Source: Dorea sp. D27
GTDB taxonomy: Bacteria; Bacillota; Clostridia; Lachnospirales; Lachnospiraceae
Direction: 5' to 3'
Assembly (NCBI RefSeq): GCF_001185345.1
Contig: NZ_KQ236745.1
Span: forward strand, 482,488-546,487
Length of the DNA stretch: 64,000 bases
Part shown: piece by piece, positions 16,769 to 25,377 of the stretch
How positions within the stretch are numbered: the first letter of the stretch is position 1
Layout of the letters: each line of letters begins with the position of its first letter
The notes under the pieces: generated by a model
Database searches by the model: none
What the model was told of the DNA's origin: nothing
Seen by the model: the letters and a program-made list of their open reading frames with translations, nothing else
Translations under genes and position numbers: made by a program

Positions 16769-16990
16769 GGCAGCTCCTTTGTATTAGATATTTTAAAGCC
16801 TCTGTTCAAAACTACTTAAGTATGAGACGGAAATCATGCATTCTCACTACATATAAGAAAAAATGAACATATCCTTAAGTAAAGCTGGCTTTATTATCAG
16901 GTCTCGTTTCTCTATTATAAACATATATGATAAATTATTGTCAAGCAAGTTATGAACAGACGGCAGACAAATGCAAGGAGGAGAAATCAT
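16769..16990. promoter_or_regulatory. Divergent regulatory region between lysR gene and dehydratase gene
   Basis: AT-rich spacer. It holds a perfect palindrome TACTTAAGTA at 16813-16822 and a second CTTAAG-centred site at 16874-16879, with centres 59 bp apart. That is a plausible pair of LysR sites, although the classical T-N11-A form is not obvious. SD AAGGAGGAG lies at 16975-16983 before ATG 16991. No RNA gene or small ORF is evident. Confidence 0.5.
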
Positions 16991-18661
16991 ATGGGAACAG
17001 AATTTTGGAATGGGGCAGAAGCTGCTCACAGAAGGGTCATGATGAAAGCGGCAGGATATTCGGATACAGACATCAGGAAGAAACCTCACATCGGAGTGCC
17101 GAACTCCTATATGGCGGGCTCGCCGGGATCTGCCCATCTGAGGCAGATAGCGGAAGCGGTGAAGGAAGGGATCTGGGCGGCCGGAGGCGTACCGGTAGAG
17201 TTCGGTATTCCGGCGACGTGCGGGAACATAGCCAATGGCGCGGAAGAGCTGAAGTACGAGCAGGTGGGACGTGATATCGTGGCGATGAGCGTCGAATTTG
17301 TCGCGAGGGTACATAACTTTGACGGGCTCGCGATGATTGCTTCCTGCGATAATATCATAGCCGGCTGCTATCTGGCGGCAATGCGGCTGGATATACCGTC
17401 TATGATTGTTACAGGAGGCTCTATGCAGCCCGGCCAGCACTGCGGAAAGACTGTCGTGGAAGCAGATTTGGATGCCGCGCGCTTTTCCGGGGCCGACGAA
17501 GAATCTCTTATGGAGATGGAAGACAATGTATGCCCGTCCTTTGGGGCATGCCCTTCCATGGGTACGGCCAATACGATGCAGATGCTCGGAGAGGTGCTCA
17601 ATCTCGTTCTTCCGGGGACATCCACGATACCGGCTTCTGACAATGCAAAGCTCAGAAAGGCGAGAGAGGCGGGCATGTGTGCGGTAGAGATGGCTAAGGC
17701 AGGGAGAAGGCCGTCAGAACTTATCACAAGAGAAGTGCTGCATAACGCAATTATGTTTGACATGGCGGTTGCAGGATCGACGAATGCCGTCCTCCACCTT
17801 CTGTCCTACGGCTACGAGCTTGGCATTGAACTTACATTGGAAGACTTCGAAAGATATGCAAAGGAAATTCCGTGTATCAATGCCGTCGTACCGAGCGGGC
17901 CGTATACGGTCGTGGACTTCCACTATGCAGGCGGAGTGATGAATGTGATGAAGATGCTGGAGAGCAAGCTGTTCACGGATGTGACCGGCATGTACGGGAC
18001 GTCATGGTCTGAGATGCTCTCTAAAGTCACACCCGAGGAGAATGAAGTTATCCACTCACTGGAACGTCCTCTGTTCCATGAGCCGGGACTGAAGATACTC
18101 AGGGGCAACCTGTCGCCGAACGGTGCTATCGTACGGCCTACGGCAGTATACGAAGAGGTGAAATACATGAGGGGAAGGGCGAAGGTGTTCGAGGGAGACC
18201 GTGCTGCATTTGACGCCATCCAGGCAGGCGAGATCGTTCCGGGAGATATCATTGTCATCCGTTATGAAGGCTGCAAGGGTGCCCCGGGCATGAAGGAGCT
18301 GATGCTGAGCATAGATGCACTTATCGGACTCGGACTTCACAAGAGTGTCGGGTTGATTTCCGACGCTAGATTCTCGGGCTTCAATTATGGGGCAATCATC
18401 GGCCACGTATCACCGGAAGCCTATGATGGAGGTAATATCGCTCTTGTGGAAGAAGGAGATGAGATTGTCATTGATATTCCCGGAGGGGAAGTGTCCATGC
18501 TCGTGCCGGAAGAAGAGCTGGCAAGGAGAAGAGAGAAGTGGGTATGCCCGCCGCTTAAAGAGGAAAAGGGCTGCCTCAACATCTATGCCAAGATGTGCCG
18601 TCCGGCAGAAGAAGGCGGGGCTATGCAGCCATGGGATCTTAGAGCCAGATTTAAAAGATAG
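16991..18661 (+). CDS. IlvD/Edd-family dehydratase (second paralogue, probable sugar-acid or dihydroxy-acid dehydratase)
   Basis: A 556-aa Fe-S dehydratase. Start ATG 16991 has SD AAGGAGGAG; the longer frame from 16952 lacks one. Cluster ligands are visible in ASCDN (family CDK/CDN) and CPSFGACPSMGTANTMQ. It keeps YEGCKGAPGMKELM, SDARFSGFNYG and GHVSPEAYDGGNIALVEEGDEI, the family C-terminal signature. It differs clearly from the ilvD at 50385 ([16 protein letters not shown]). With its own divergent LysR regulator it more likely acts on a sugar acid such as xylonate, arabinonate or a related compound than in valine synthesis; the substrate cannot be told from sequence alone. Confidence 0.85.
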   Translation: MGTEFWNGAEAAHRRVMMKAAGYSDTDIRKKPHIGVPNSYMAGSPGSAHLRQIAEAVKEGIWAAGGVPVEFGIPATCGNIANGAEELKYEQVGRDIVAMSVEFVARVHNFDGLAMIASCDNIIAGCYLAAMRLDIPSMIVTGGSMQPGQHCGKTVVEADLDAARFSGADEESLMEMEDNVCPSFGACPSMGTANTMQMLGEVLNLVLPGTSTIPASDNAKLRKAREAGMCAVEMAKAGRRPSELITREVLHNAIMFDMAVAGSTNAVLHLLSYGYELGIELTLEDFERYAKEIPCINAVVPSGPYTVVDFHYAGGVMNVMKMLESKLFTDVTGMYGTSWSEMLSKVTPEENEVIHSLERPLFHEPGLKILRGNLSPNGAIVRPTAVYEEVKYMRGRAKVFEGDRAAFDAIQAGEIVPGDIIVIRYEGCKGAPGMKELMLSIDALIGLGLHKSVGLISDARFSGFNYGAIIGHVSPEAYDGGNIALVEEGDEIVIDIPGGEVSMLVPEEELARRREKWVCPPLKEEKGCLNIYAKMCRPAEEGGAMQPWDLRARFKR

Positions 18662-18747
18662 ACGGTTTTGCATTTGTCTCATAATTAGTGTCCCGGTATA
18701 CCTGCCTGTCCTGGCTCCCGGGACACTAATACCGGTTAAGGCCGTCT
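18660..18747 (+). other. Nested inverted-repeat element after the dehydratase gene
   Basis: ATTAGTGTCCCGG (18684-18696) pairs perfectly with CCGGGACACTAAT (18718-18730). An outer AGACGG (18660-18665) pairs with CCGTCT (18742-18747). There is no T-run after it, so it is not a standard terminator; it may stabilise the 3' end or be factor-dependent. Confidence 0.6.
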
Positions 18748-18801
18748 GTCAGGGCGGCGTTCGGATGAGGTGAAAAAAGATGAGAAAATTGAAAAAATTT
18801 G

Positions 18802-18830
18802 TTGACATTTGGACCAAGTCATAGTAATAT
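18802..18830 (+). promoter_or_regulatory. Promoter of the tRNA-Leu gene
   Basis: Consensus TTGACA at 18802-18807, 17-bp spacer, TAATAT at 18825-18830, 23 bp before the mature tRNA. Confidence 0.75.
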
Positions 18831-18853
18831 ATTCTTCGGACGGTTTAAGTCAT

Positions 18854-18938
18854 GCGGAAGTGTCGGAACTGGCAGACGAGCAAGACTAAGGATCTTGTGA
18901 GCAATGCGCTCGTGTGGGTTCAAGTCCCATCTTCCGCA
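18854..18938 (+). tRNA. tRNA-Leu, anticodon AAG
   Basis: An 85-nt class II tRNA. The acceptor stem GCGGAAG pairs with CTTCCGC. The anticodon stem CAAGA/TCTTG encloses the loop CTAAGGA, giving anticodon AAG (A34 presumably edited to inosine) for CUN leucine codons. A long variable arm (GAGCAATGCGCTC) is typical of tRNA-Leu, and the T-loop is TTCAAGT. CCA is not encoded; GT follows the discriminator A. Confidence 0.95.
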
Positions 18939-18950
18939 GTTTACCGGAAA

Positions 18951-18988
18951 CTGAGAAGCTTTAGAATAAAAGCTTCTCAGTTTTTTTT
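18951..18988 (+). terminator. Terminator of the tRNA-Leu gene
   Basis: CTGAGAAGCTTT (18951-18962) pairs with AAAGCTTCTCAG (18969-18980), followed by eight T (18981-18988). Confidence 0.92.
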
Positions 18989-19000
18989 GTGCTTAATTTA

Positions 19001-19064
19001 GCGCTAAGTGGGTCGATAGATAATAAGAGTGCTACTTTTCGGTAACGGAGCGAATCACTTAGGC
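19001..19064 (+). promoter_or_regulatory. Foldback leader before the GGDEF/EAL gene
   Basis: CTAAGTG (19004-19010) pairs with CACTTAG (19056-19062), and flanking GC pairs extend it. The stem ends a few nt before the SD (GGGAGGGG, 19066-19073). The 45-nt interior was not matched to a known riboswitch; a c-di-GMP-I consensus is not seen. Confidence 0.4.
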
Positions 19065-19081
19065 AGGGAGGGGATAAGCAT

Positions 19082-22000
19082 ATGGCGTATATGGAGGCAT
19101 TATCAGGAGGAAATCTGCGGTCTGACGTAGAGTCCGGGATGTTCATTGTGGAGCTCGGAAGTCAGAAAGTTTTCTGGTCACAAGGAACCCTTAAGACGAT
19201 GAAGAGACCGAGAAATGGTGAACGTATAGAAGATTATTTTGCCTGTATGCTGCATGAAGATGATGTTGCCCGCTTTATGGGTGATTATGTAAAGATTGCG
19301 GATGGCACTTTTTGCAGCAGTGCGAATTTGTACCGTATGAGGAATCTGTATGGCTACTATCAGTATATGGGGGTCAGGCTGTGGCCCGTAGAGGACACTT
19401 TGTCGGACGTTATATATCTGGCTGGCATTATAAGCGAGGCAGATTACTATAATATTATTGACCCTGTCACTGCACTCCCCAATAATTATAGCTTCAGAAA
19501 ATATTTATTTGAGAAGGTAGGGGAAGATGGCAGATGGGCTGTAATAATGTTGGGAATCGACGATTTTTCTAATATAAATGAACTCTTTTCTTATTCCACA
19601 GGGGATCTGCTCCTGCAGGACTGCGCCCGCCGGATCCAGAAGCTTTTGCCGGAAAACGCCAGCCTGTTCCGGCTGGATGGAGATGGCTTTGGCATCGTTA
19701 TGCAGGACTGCGATGAGGAAGATGTAAAAGAGTGGTACACGCGATTGAAGAAAAGCTGCATTGCGGAAAAATTCAGTGCTGCAGAGTATAAGTTCCTTCT
19801 GACGATATCCGGGGGTGCATGCTGCTTTCCAAAGGATGGTAAAGACTTTGAAACGCTTTACCGCAATGCGGGCAAAGCGCTGCAGACTTCCAAGAAGAGC
19901 GGAAAAAACTGTCTGGTCGTATACAGTGAGGACCTGGCAGAAAAGGACAAGAGGCACGCGTCACTTCTGTCAGCGCTGCGGGAATCTGTCGTATTAGGCT
20001 TTAAAGGGTTTTATATGGTATACCAGCCGATAGTAAATGCGAAGAACCAGCAGCTCGTAGGATGTGAGGCGCTGTTGAGGTGGGACACTCCTGTCTTTCC
20101 ACAAGAGGAGGAGATATCCCCGGTAGAATTTATTCCCATTTTAGAGGAGAACGGGCTGATGCTGGAAATGGGCAGATGGGTGCTGGAAACGGCCATCCGC
20201 CAGTGTGCCGAATGGTGCAGATACAAAGCGGATTTCCAGATGAACATTAACGTGTCCAGCCTCCAGTTTGAAGTGCCGTCCTTCAAATTCCTTTTGATGG
20301 ATATGCTTACCGATTACCGGGTAAACCCTGCGAATATAACGCTGGAGCTGACCGAGAGCGGTAAAGTGAAAGATCCGGTCGTTCTGAGCAAAGAGTTTGA
20401 CTTTATCAGGGCCCAGGGTGTCCATATAGCTTTGGACGATTTTGGGACCGGATATTCTTCACTGGAAGTTCTCCGGCTTTTGAGCGCGGACGAGCTGAAA
20501 ATAGACCGGTCATTCTTGGAGCGTATTTCCTACAATGTGACAGATCAGGCTCTGCTTTCCACGCTGGTAAACCTGAGCCGGAACATGAATATGGAAGTAT
20601 GCGTAGAAGGAATCGAGGACAGTAAGATGGAGGAACACGTATGCCGTCTGAATCCAGATCTGCTCCAGGGATATTTTTACAGCTATCCTCTGAGAGTGAA
20701 GGAGTTTGAAGCGAAGTATTTTACAGGGCTTTTGGCCGGAACGTATACGATAGCGGAGCGTTCCAGGCCGGAGCACAGCCAGAGCCTTGTCTATGCATCC
20801 TTCCGGCCCGCTCAGCCGATGAAGGCCCAGGAGATGATTGACAGCGCCTATGCTGGAATCTTCCAGGTCGGCATAGATGAACAATTCTCGCTTCTCACCT
20901 GTAACGAGGGATACAGGCGTATGCTTGGCTACACGGCGCAGGAGATGGAGAAGAAGTTTAAAAACCATGCACTCGGGCTCGTACATCCAGACGATATCGA
21001 ATATGTGAACGAAGAGATCCGCAGGCAGCTTGGGGAGAGCGATACCGTGACGATAGAATTCCGGGTTGTCCGAAAAGACGGCTGGCCGATCTGGATTGTG
21101 GGAACGGGCAACGTATACCGCGGAGCCGACGGCACGTCAAGCCTTGTAGTCGTTATCATCAATAATGATGCGAACAAGAGAAGGCAGATTGCCAGGGAAA
21201 ATGAATATACGACAGCGGAAAAGATACTGGCCAACCTTCCTACGGGAGTCAAATGTGTCAGGTTTGATGCGGACTTCACGATAGACTATATCTCAAAAAG
21301 CATGTTGAATCTCACGGGATATACGAGGGATGAGATCAGCCAGATATTTGACAACAAATATATCAACCTCATCTATGAGGAGGACAGGGCGCTGGTGACG
21401 AACGATATTCTTGAACAGCTGAAAGTCAGCAACATCGTCACTATGAAATATCGGTCTCCATGTAAGGATGGCCGGCTAATCTGGCTTGAAACGATATCTA
21501 AGCTCTGTGAAGCAGATGAGGACGGGATACAGCGGGCTTATTCTATGGTGATGGATATCACGGATAGCGGAGAGAAGAGAGCGGATACCGAGCAGGGTCT
21601 GAATATTACGAACCGGTATGAAATGGTTGCCGAGCAGCTCGGAGAATATTATATGGAATATGATTTTGCCAGCGACAAGATGGCCTTCTCTGATAATTTT
21701 AACCGCATATTCGGATATGAGGGGAAGATATCGCTTTCCGAAGTGATGGCCAGGGTACATGAGGAGGATGTCCCCGCGCTGATGGAAGGGATAGCGGCGG
21801 CGAAGAACGGGATACGCCCTGACCCTGTAGAGCTGCGGCTGCTTGTTCCGGGCAAGACGTACCGCTGGCTGTCCGTTACGATGACAGTACCGGAAAAGTT
21901 TGGCGACAAGCCGATGACCGTGCTGGCAAAGCTAACGGACATAGATGAAGAAAAAAGAGAACTGGAGCAGCTGCGCATAAAGTCTCAGAGAGATTCGACG

Positions 22001-22492
22001 ACGGATCTGCTCAATAAAGCCGCCACGGAGGAACGGATACGGAACGTCCTTGACGGTGCGTGTGACGGGGATTATTATGCGTTTTTCATGATTGACGTAG
22101 ACCATTTTAAGAAAGTGAACGATACCTATGGGCATTTCACCGGAGATGCCGTACTGCACAGCCTTGCGCGGCGGATCCAAAAACGGTTCCGTAAGGCGGA
22201 TATCATCGGGAGAGTGGGCGGCGACGAATTTCTGGCCTTCATGTCTTACAGCGGAGAGGTCCGGGAAGTGATCTCCAAGGCAGAAGCTCTCGTAGACGAA
22301 CTCCATCAGCCGATGGGCATCAATGATGAGTCAGTCAGGGCCACGGTCAGCATCGGGGTTTCCTGCTACCCCGAAGACGGCAGAGACTTTTACGACTTAT
22401 ACCGCAGGGCCGACAGCGCCCTCTACCGCAGGAAGTCGATGAACCGCGACGGTTTCTGCCTTGCCGCCCGGTTTGAAGCCCCGGCAGAGTAA
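19082..22492 (+). CDS. Large cyclic-di-GMP signalling protein: degenerate GGDEF, EAL, three PAS, active GGDEF
   Basis: A 1136-aa protein with no clear membrane segment. Order: N-terminal sensor-like part (1 to about 125); a first GGDEF-type domain whose signature is DGDGF (199-203), so likely inactive as a cyclase; an EAL phosphodiesterase domain with EALLRW (329-334), LELTESG, DDFGTGYSSL, KIDRSFL and VEGIE; three PAS-like domains (about 580-700, 715-830, 840-960, with HPDD and YEED-type motifs); and a C-terminal GGDEF with the full signature VGGDEF (1045-1050), following IDVDHFKKVNDTYGH. It can probably both make and break c-di-GMP. Having GGDEF domains on both sides of the EAL and PAS block is unusual, as the common order is PAS-GGDEF-EAL. 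It is monocistronic. Confidence 0.93.
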   Translation: MAYMEALSGGNLRSDVESGMFIVELGSQKVFWSQGTLKTMKRPRNGERIEDYFACMLHEDDVARFMGDYVKIADGTFCSSANLYRMRNLYGYYQYMGVRLWPVEDTLSDVIYLAGIISEADYYNIIDPVTALPNNYSFRKYLFEKVGEDGRWAVIMLGIDDFSNINELFSYSTGDLLLQDCARRIQKLLPENASLFRLDGDGFGIVMQDCDEEDVKEWYTRLKKSCIAEKFSAAEYKFLLTISGGACCFPKDGKDFETLYRNAGKALQTSKKSGKNCLVVYSEDLAEKDKRHASLLSALRESVVLGFKGFYMVYQPIVNAKNQQLVGCEALLRWDTPVFPQEEEISPVEFIPILEENGLMLEMGRWVLETAIRQCAEWCRYKADFQMNINVSSLQFEVPSFKFLLMDMLTDYRVNPANITLELTESGKVKDPVVLSKEFDFIRAQGVHIALDDFGTGYSSLEVLRLLSADELKIDRSFLERISYNVTDQALLSTLVNLSRNMNMEVCVEGIEDSKMEEHVCRLNPDLLQGYFYSYPLRVKEFEAKYFTGLLAGTYTIAERSRPEHSQSLVYASFRPAQPMKAQEMIDSAYAGIFQVGIDEQFSLLTCNEGYRRMLGYTAQEMEKKFKNHALGLVHPDDIEYVNEEIRRQLGESDTVTIEFRVVRKDGWPIWIVGTGNVYRGADGTSSLVVVIINNDANKRRQIARENEYTTAEKILANLPTGVKCVRFDADFTIDYISKSMLNLTGYTRDEISQIFDNKYINLIYEEDRALVTNDILEQLKVSNIVTMKYRSPCKDGRLIWLETISKLCEADEDGIQRAYSMVMDITDSGEKRADTEQGLNITNRYEMVAEQLGEYYMEYDFASDKMAFSDNFNRIFGYEGKISLSEVMARVHEEDVPALMEGIAAAKNGIRPDPVELRLLVPGKTYRWLSVTMTVPEKFGDKPMTVLAKLTDIDEEKRELEQLRIKSQRDSTTDLLNKAATEERIRNVLDGACDGDYYAFFMIDVDHFKKVNDTYGHFTGDAVLHSLARRIQKRFRKADIIGRVGGDEFLAFMSYSGEVREVISKAEALVDELHQPMGINDESVRATVSIGVSCYPEDGRDFYDLYRRADSALYRRKSMNRDGFCLAARFEAPAE

Positions 22493-22524
22493 CAAGTGAT
22501 TCATAACAAAATCAGTTAATTGAC

Positions 22525-22565
22525 AGCGGAGGATATATAAAAAAAAATATGTCCTCCGCTTTTTG
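22525..22565 (+). terminator. Terminator of the GGDEF/EAL gene
   Basis: AGCGGAGGATATAT (22525-22538) pairs with ATATGTCCTCCGCT (22547-22560), with one G-U pair and an A-rich loop, followed by five T. Confidence 0.88.
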
Positions 22566-22683
22566 CTTGCGTGAAATATCGTCAAGAATAATACGCTGAA
22601 CTTGGGGGCATGTTAGTAATAAAAATGCAGAAATAAAAAAAAGACTAATAATTCTGATGAATTAAAAAAATGCAATAAAAAGT

Positions 22684-22712
22684 CTAACATTATGTATCGC
22701 ATGGTGTATAAT
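22684..22712 (+). promoter_or_regulatory. Promoter of the polyphosphate:AMP phosphotransferase gene
   Basis: CTAACA at 22684-22689, 17-bp spacer, perfect TATAAT at 22707-22712. Transcription would start near 22719, so the GGGGTCAGACCCC element at 22738 lies inside the leader. The rest of the 22.5-22.8 kb gap is AT-rich with nothing else recognised. Confidence 0.65.
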
Positions 22713-22737
22713 GAAGTTAAATAATGGAAATTGCGAT

Positions 22738-22775
22738 AGGGGTCAGACCCCCAGCGCAGCAGGGGTCTGACCCCT
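22738..22775 (+). repeat. GGGGTCAGACCCC inverted-repeat element, copy 1
   Basis: AGGGGTCAGACCCC (22738-22751) pairs with GGGGTCTGACCCCT (22762-22775), loop of 10 nt. Each arm is itself a near palindrome (GGGGTC-A-GACCCC). It lies 8 nt before the SD of the next gene and shares its core with the element at 45113-45162. The arrangement resembles REP/BIME-type elements. Confidence 0.8.
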
Positions 22776-22795
22776 ATGAAAATGGAGGGATTTGT

Positions 22796-24340
22796 ATGCT
22801 GGAGAAGTTGGATTTAACAAAATCATTGAGCAAGTCTGAATATAGGGACAAGATGTTGGAATTGGAGCCAAAACTTGGAAAACTACAGCGGGAGTGCCGT
22901 GAGCTAGGCATTCCGGTCATGATCGCTTTTGAAGGTTATGGTGCCGCCGGCAAGGGCGTACAGATCGGTGAGCTCATTCAGGCTTTGGATCCGAGAGGCT
23001 TTGAAGTGCATGCAGTGAAGAACGAGACGGAGGAAGAACGGCTGCACCCGTTCATGTGGAGGTTCTGGACAAAGATGCCTTCGAGAGGGCGGATCGCAAT
23101 CTATGACAGCACATGGTACCGTAAGGTGCTGATCGACCGGTTCGACAAGAAGACGAAGAAGAAGGACGTGTCGGCGGCCTATGATTCTATCTGCTCTTTT
23201 GAGCAGCAGCTGACGGACGACGGCATGGTGCTGATCAAAATATTTCTGGCTATAGATAAGAAGGAACAGAAGAAGCGGTTTGAGAAGCTGCTGGATTCTA
23301 AAGAGACAGCGTGGAGAGTCAGCCAGGGTGACAGAAGGCGCAACAAGGATTTTGCACGATATGAAAAGATGAACGAAGATATGCTGGCCCGGACCGATAC
23401 GGACTATGCGCCCTGGAATATCGTAGAAGCGACGGACCGGCGGTTTGCTGCGGCAAAAATTTATTCTATCGTAATCCAGGCGCTGTCAGAGCGTGTAGAC
23501 TGTGTGAAAAAAGAGCTGGAAGAAAGAGAAAATGTCAAGGTATACACGGCAGAAGACCTTCAGGAGCTGTCAGGGGAAGAGGCAGAAAAGGATAAGAAGC
23601 TCGGCGAATCCATACTGGCGAAGGCAGATCTGAGCCTTTCATATAGTAAAGAGGAGTATAAGAAGAGGCTGGATAAGCTGCAGAACAAAATGTCGAAACT
23701 GCACGGAGAACTGTACCGGAGAAGGATACCGGTCGTACTTGGATTTGAAGGGTGGGACGCAGGAGGAAAAGGCGGCGCAATCAAACGGCTGACAGCGAAG
23801 ATGGATCCGAGAGGATACGTCGTCCGGCCGACGGCATCCCCAAATGATATCGAAAAGGCGCACCACTATCTGTGGCGGTTCTGGACTGCTATGCCGAAAG
23901 CGGGGCACGTAGCCATATTCGACCGTACCTGGTACGGAAGGGTGATGGTAGAACGTATCGAAGGCTTCTGTACAAGAGGAGAGTGGCAGAGGGCTTATAA
24001 AGAAATCAATGATATGGAAAAAGACCTGACAGATGCAGGCGCCATCGTAATGAAGTTCTGGATGCAGATCGATAGGGAGGAACAGGAGCGCAGGTTCAAA
24101 GCCCGGCAGGAGAATCCGGAAAAACAGTGGAAGATAACAGACGAAGACTGGAGGAACCGTGAGAAATGGGACCAGTATGAAGAGGCGGTCAATGAGATGC
24201 TCATACGTACATCCACGGCAAAGGCCCCATGGATTGTCGTGGAAGGAAACTGTAAGTACTATGCAAGAATCAAAGTTTTAGAGACGGTAGTGGAGGCGAT
24301 AGAAAAGCGCCTCGAAGCAGAAAAGAGGGATGATCGATGA
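22796..24340 (+). CDS. pap: Polyphosphate:AMP phosphotransferase (two-domain PPK2)
   Basis: A 514-aa protein with two PPK2 kinase domains in tandem. It uses polyphosphate to phosphorylate AMP (class II PPK2), returning ADP. Start ATG 22796 has SD GGAGGGA; the longer frame from 22724 would read through the repeat hairpin. Domain 1 has Walker A GYGAAGKG (47-54) and IYDSTWYRKV. Domain 2 has GWDAGGKG (319-326), a DRTWYGRVMVERIEGF segment and the DPRGYVVRP lid region. In known PAP the second domain carries most activity, and here it is the better conserved of the two. The next gene overlaps by 4 nt. Confidence 0.9.
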   Translation: MLEKLDLTKSLSKSEYRDKMLELEPKLGKLQRECRELGIPVMIAFEGYGAAGKGVQIGELIQALDPRGFEVHAVKNETEEERLHPFMWRFWTKMPSRGRIAIYDSTWYRKVLIDRFDKKTKKKDVSAAYDSICSFEQQLTDDGMVLIKIFLAIDKKEQKKRFEKLLDSKETAWRVSQGDRRRNKDFARYEKMNEDMLARTDTDYAPWNIVEATDRRFAAAKIYSIVIQALSERVDCVKKELEERENVKVYTAEDLQELSGEEAEKDKKLGESILAKADLSLSYSKEEYKKRLDKLQNKMSKLHGELYRRRIPVVLGFEGWDAGGKGGAIKRLTAKMDPRGYVVRPTASPNDIEKAHHYLWRFWTAMPKAGHVAIFDRTWYGRVMVERIEGFCTRGEWQRAYKEINDMEKDLTDAGAIVMKFWMQIDREEQERRFKARQENPEKQWKITDEDWRNREKWDQYEEAVNEMLIRTSTAKAPWIVVEGNCKYYARIKVLETVVEAIEKRLEAEKRDDR

Positions 24341-25359
24341 GAAACCACGAGGTGACGGAAATGCAGCCCTTGCTGACAGAAGACGGCTCTCTCAGAGAGC
24401 CGGGCTGGTCAAAAAGACTCTTACAGCAGTATGACAGGCGCCAGATCAAGGCGCCCAAGTTCAGGATTAAGGAGTGGGATTACTATCTTGTACTGAATGA
24501 AGAGTTTGCGGGGGCGTTTACCATATCGGACGACGGCTATATCGGGCTGCAGTCCGTCTCGCTGCTGAATTTTAAGGAAGGGTGGGAACATACGGAGACG
24601 ATACTGAATGCCTTTCCGATGGGGAAATTTGGGCTGCCCGCTACATCAGTGGCAGGCGACACGGTATACAGAGACAGGCGCCTGCAGATGCGCTTCGCCG
24701 TCGTGGAAGGACAGCGCCGCATTACGTGCAGCTTTGACAACTTTTATCATGGAAAGCCATTCTCATGCGATATCCTGCTGCATCAGCCTGACATGGACAC
24801 GATGGTAATCGCGACACCGTGGAGAAATAAAAAAACAGCATTCTATTATAATCAGAAGATAAACTGTATGAAAGCGGAAGGAGCCATGCATTACGATGGG
24901 AAAACATATACGTTCTGCCCGGATGCTGACTACGGAACGCTAGACTGGGGGCGGGGTGTGTGGACCTATGACAACCGGTGGTACTGGGGATCCGGCAATG
25001 CCACGATTGACGGGAAGCCTTTTGGGTTCAATATCGGATACGGGTTCGGAGATACTTCGGCAGCGTCGGAAAATATGTTATTTTACGGCGGCAAGTGTCA
25101 TAAATTAGATGATGTGACATTCCATATTCCTAAGAATGATTATATGGAGCCTTGGACATTCACATCGAGCGACGGGCGGTTCGAGATGGACTTTGAACCG
25201 GTTCTTGACAGGGCGGCCAGGACATCGGCCCTCGTCATCGTGACAGACCAGCATCAGGTGTTCGGCAAAATGAGCGGGCGGGCGGTTCTGGATGACGGGG
25301 AAGTGATAGAAGTAAAAGATATGATGTGTTTTGCAGAAGAGGTACATAACAGGTATTAA
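24337..25359 (+). CDS. DUF2804 family protein
   Basis: A 340-aa soluble protein of the DUF2804 family, no established function. Starts at ATG 24337, overlapping the upstream TGA (ATGA), so coupled to the polyphosphate enzyme. Visible conserved parts are SWSKRLL-like GWSKRLLQQY near residue 25, KEWDYYLVLN, FGLPATSV, then CPDADYGTLDWGRGVWTYDN and YWGSGNATIDGKPFGFNIGYGFGD (first part), the usual WGRG-type core. The fold is expected to be lipocalin or AttH-like beta-barrel. Cotranscription with pap is seen in sequence; a functional link is a guess. Confidence 0.82.
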   Translation: MRNHEVTEMQPLLTEDGSLREPGWSKRLLQQYDRRQIKAPKFRIKEWDYYLVLNEEFAGAFTISDDGYIGLQSVSLLNFKEGWEHTETILNAFPMGKFGLPATSVAGDTVYRDRRLQMRFAVVEGQRRITCSFDNFYHGKPFSCDILLHQPDMDTMVIATPWRNKKTAFYYNQKINCMKAEGAMHYDGKTYTFCPDADYGTLDWGRGVWTYDNRWYWGSGNATIDGKPFGFNIGYGFGDTSAASENMLFYGGKCHKLDDVTFHIPKNDYMEPWTFTSSDGRFEMDFEPVLDRAARTSALVIVTDQHQVFGKMSGRAVLDDGEVIEVKDMMCFAEEVHNRY

Positions 25360-25377
25360 AGGAGCGGAGGATTGAGG

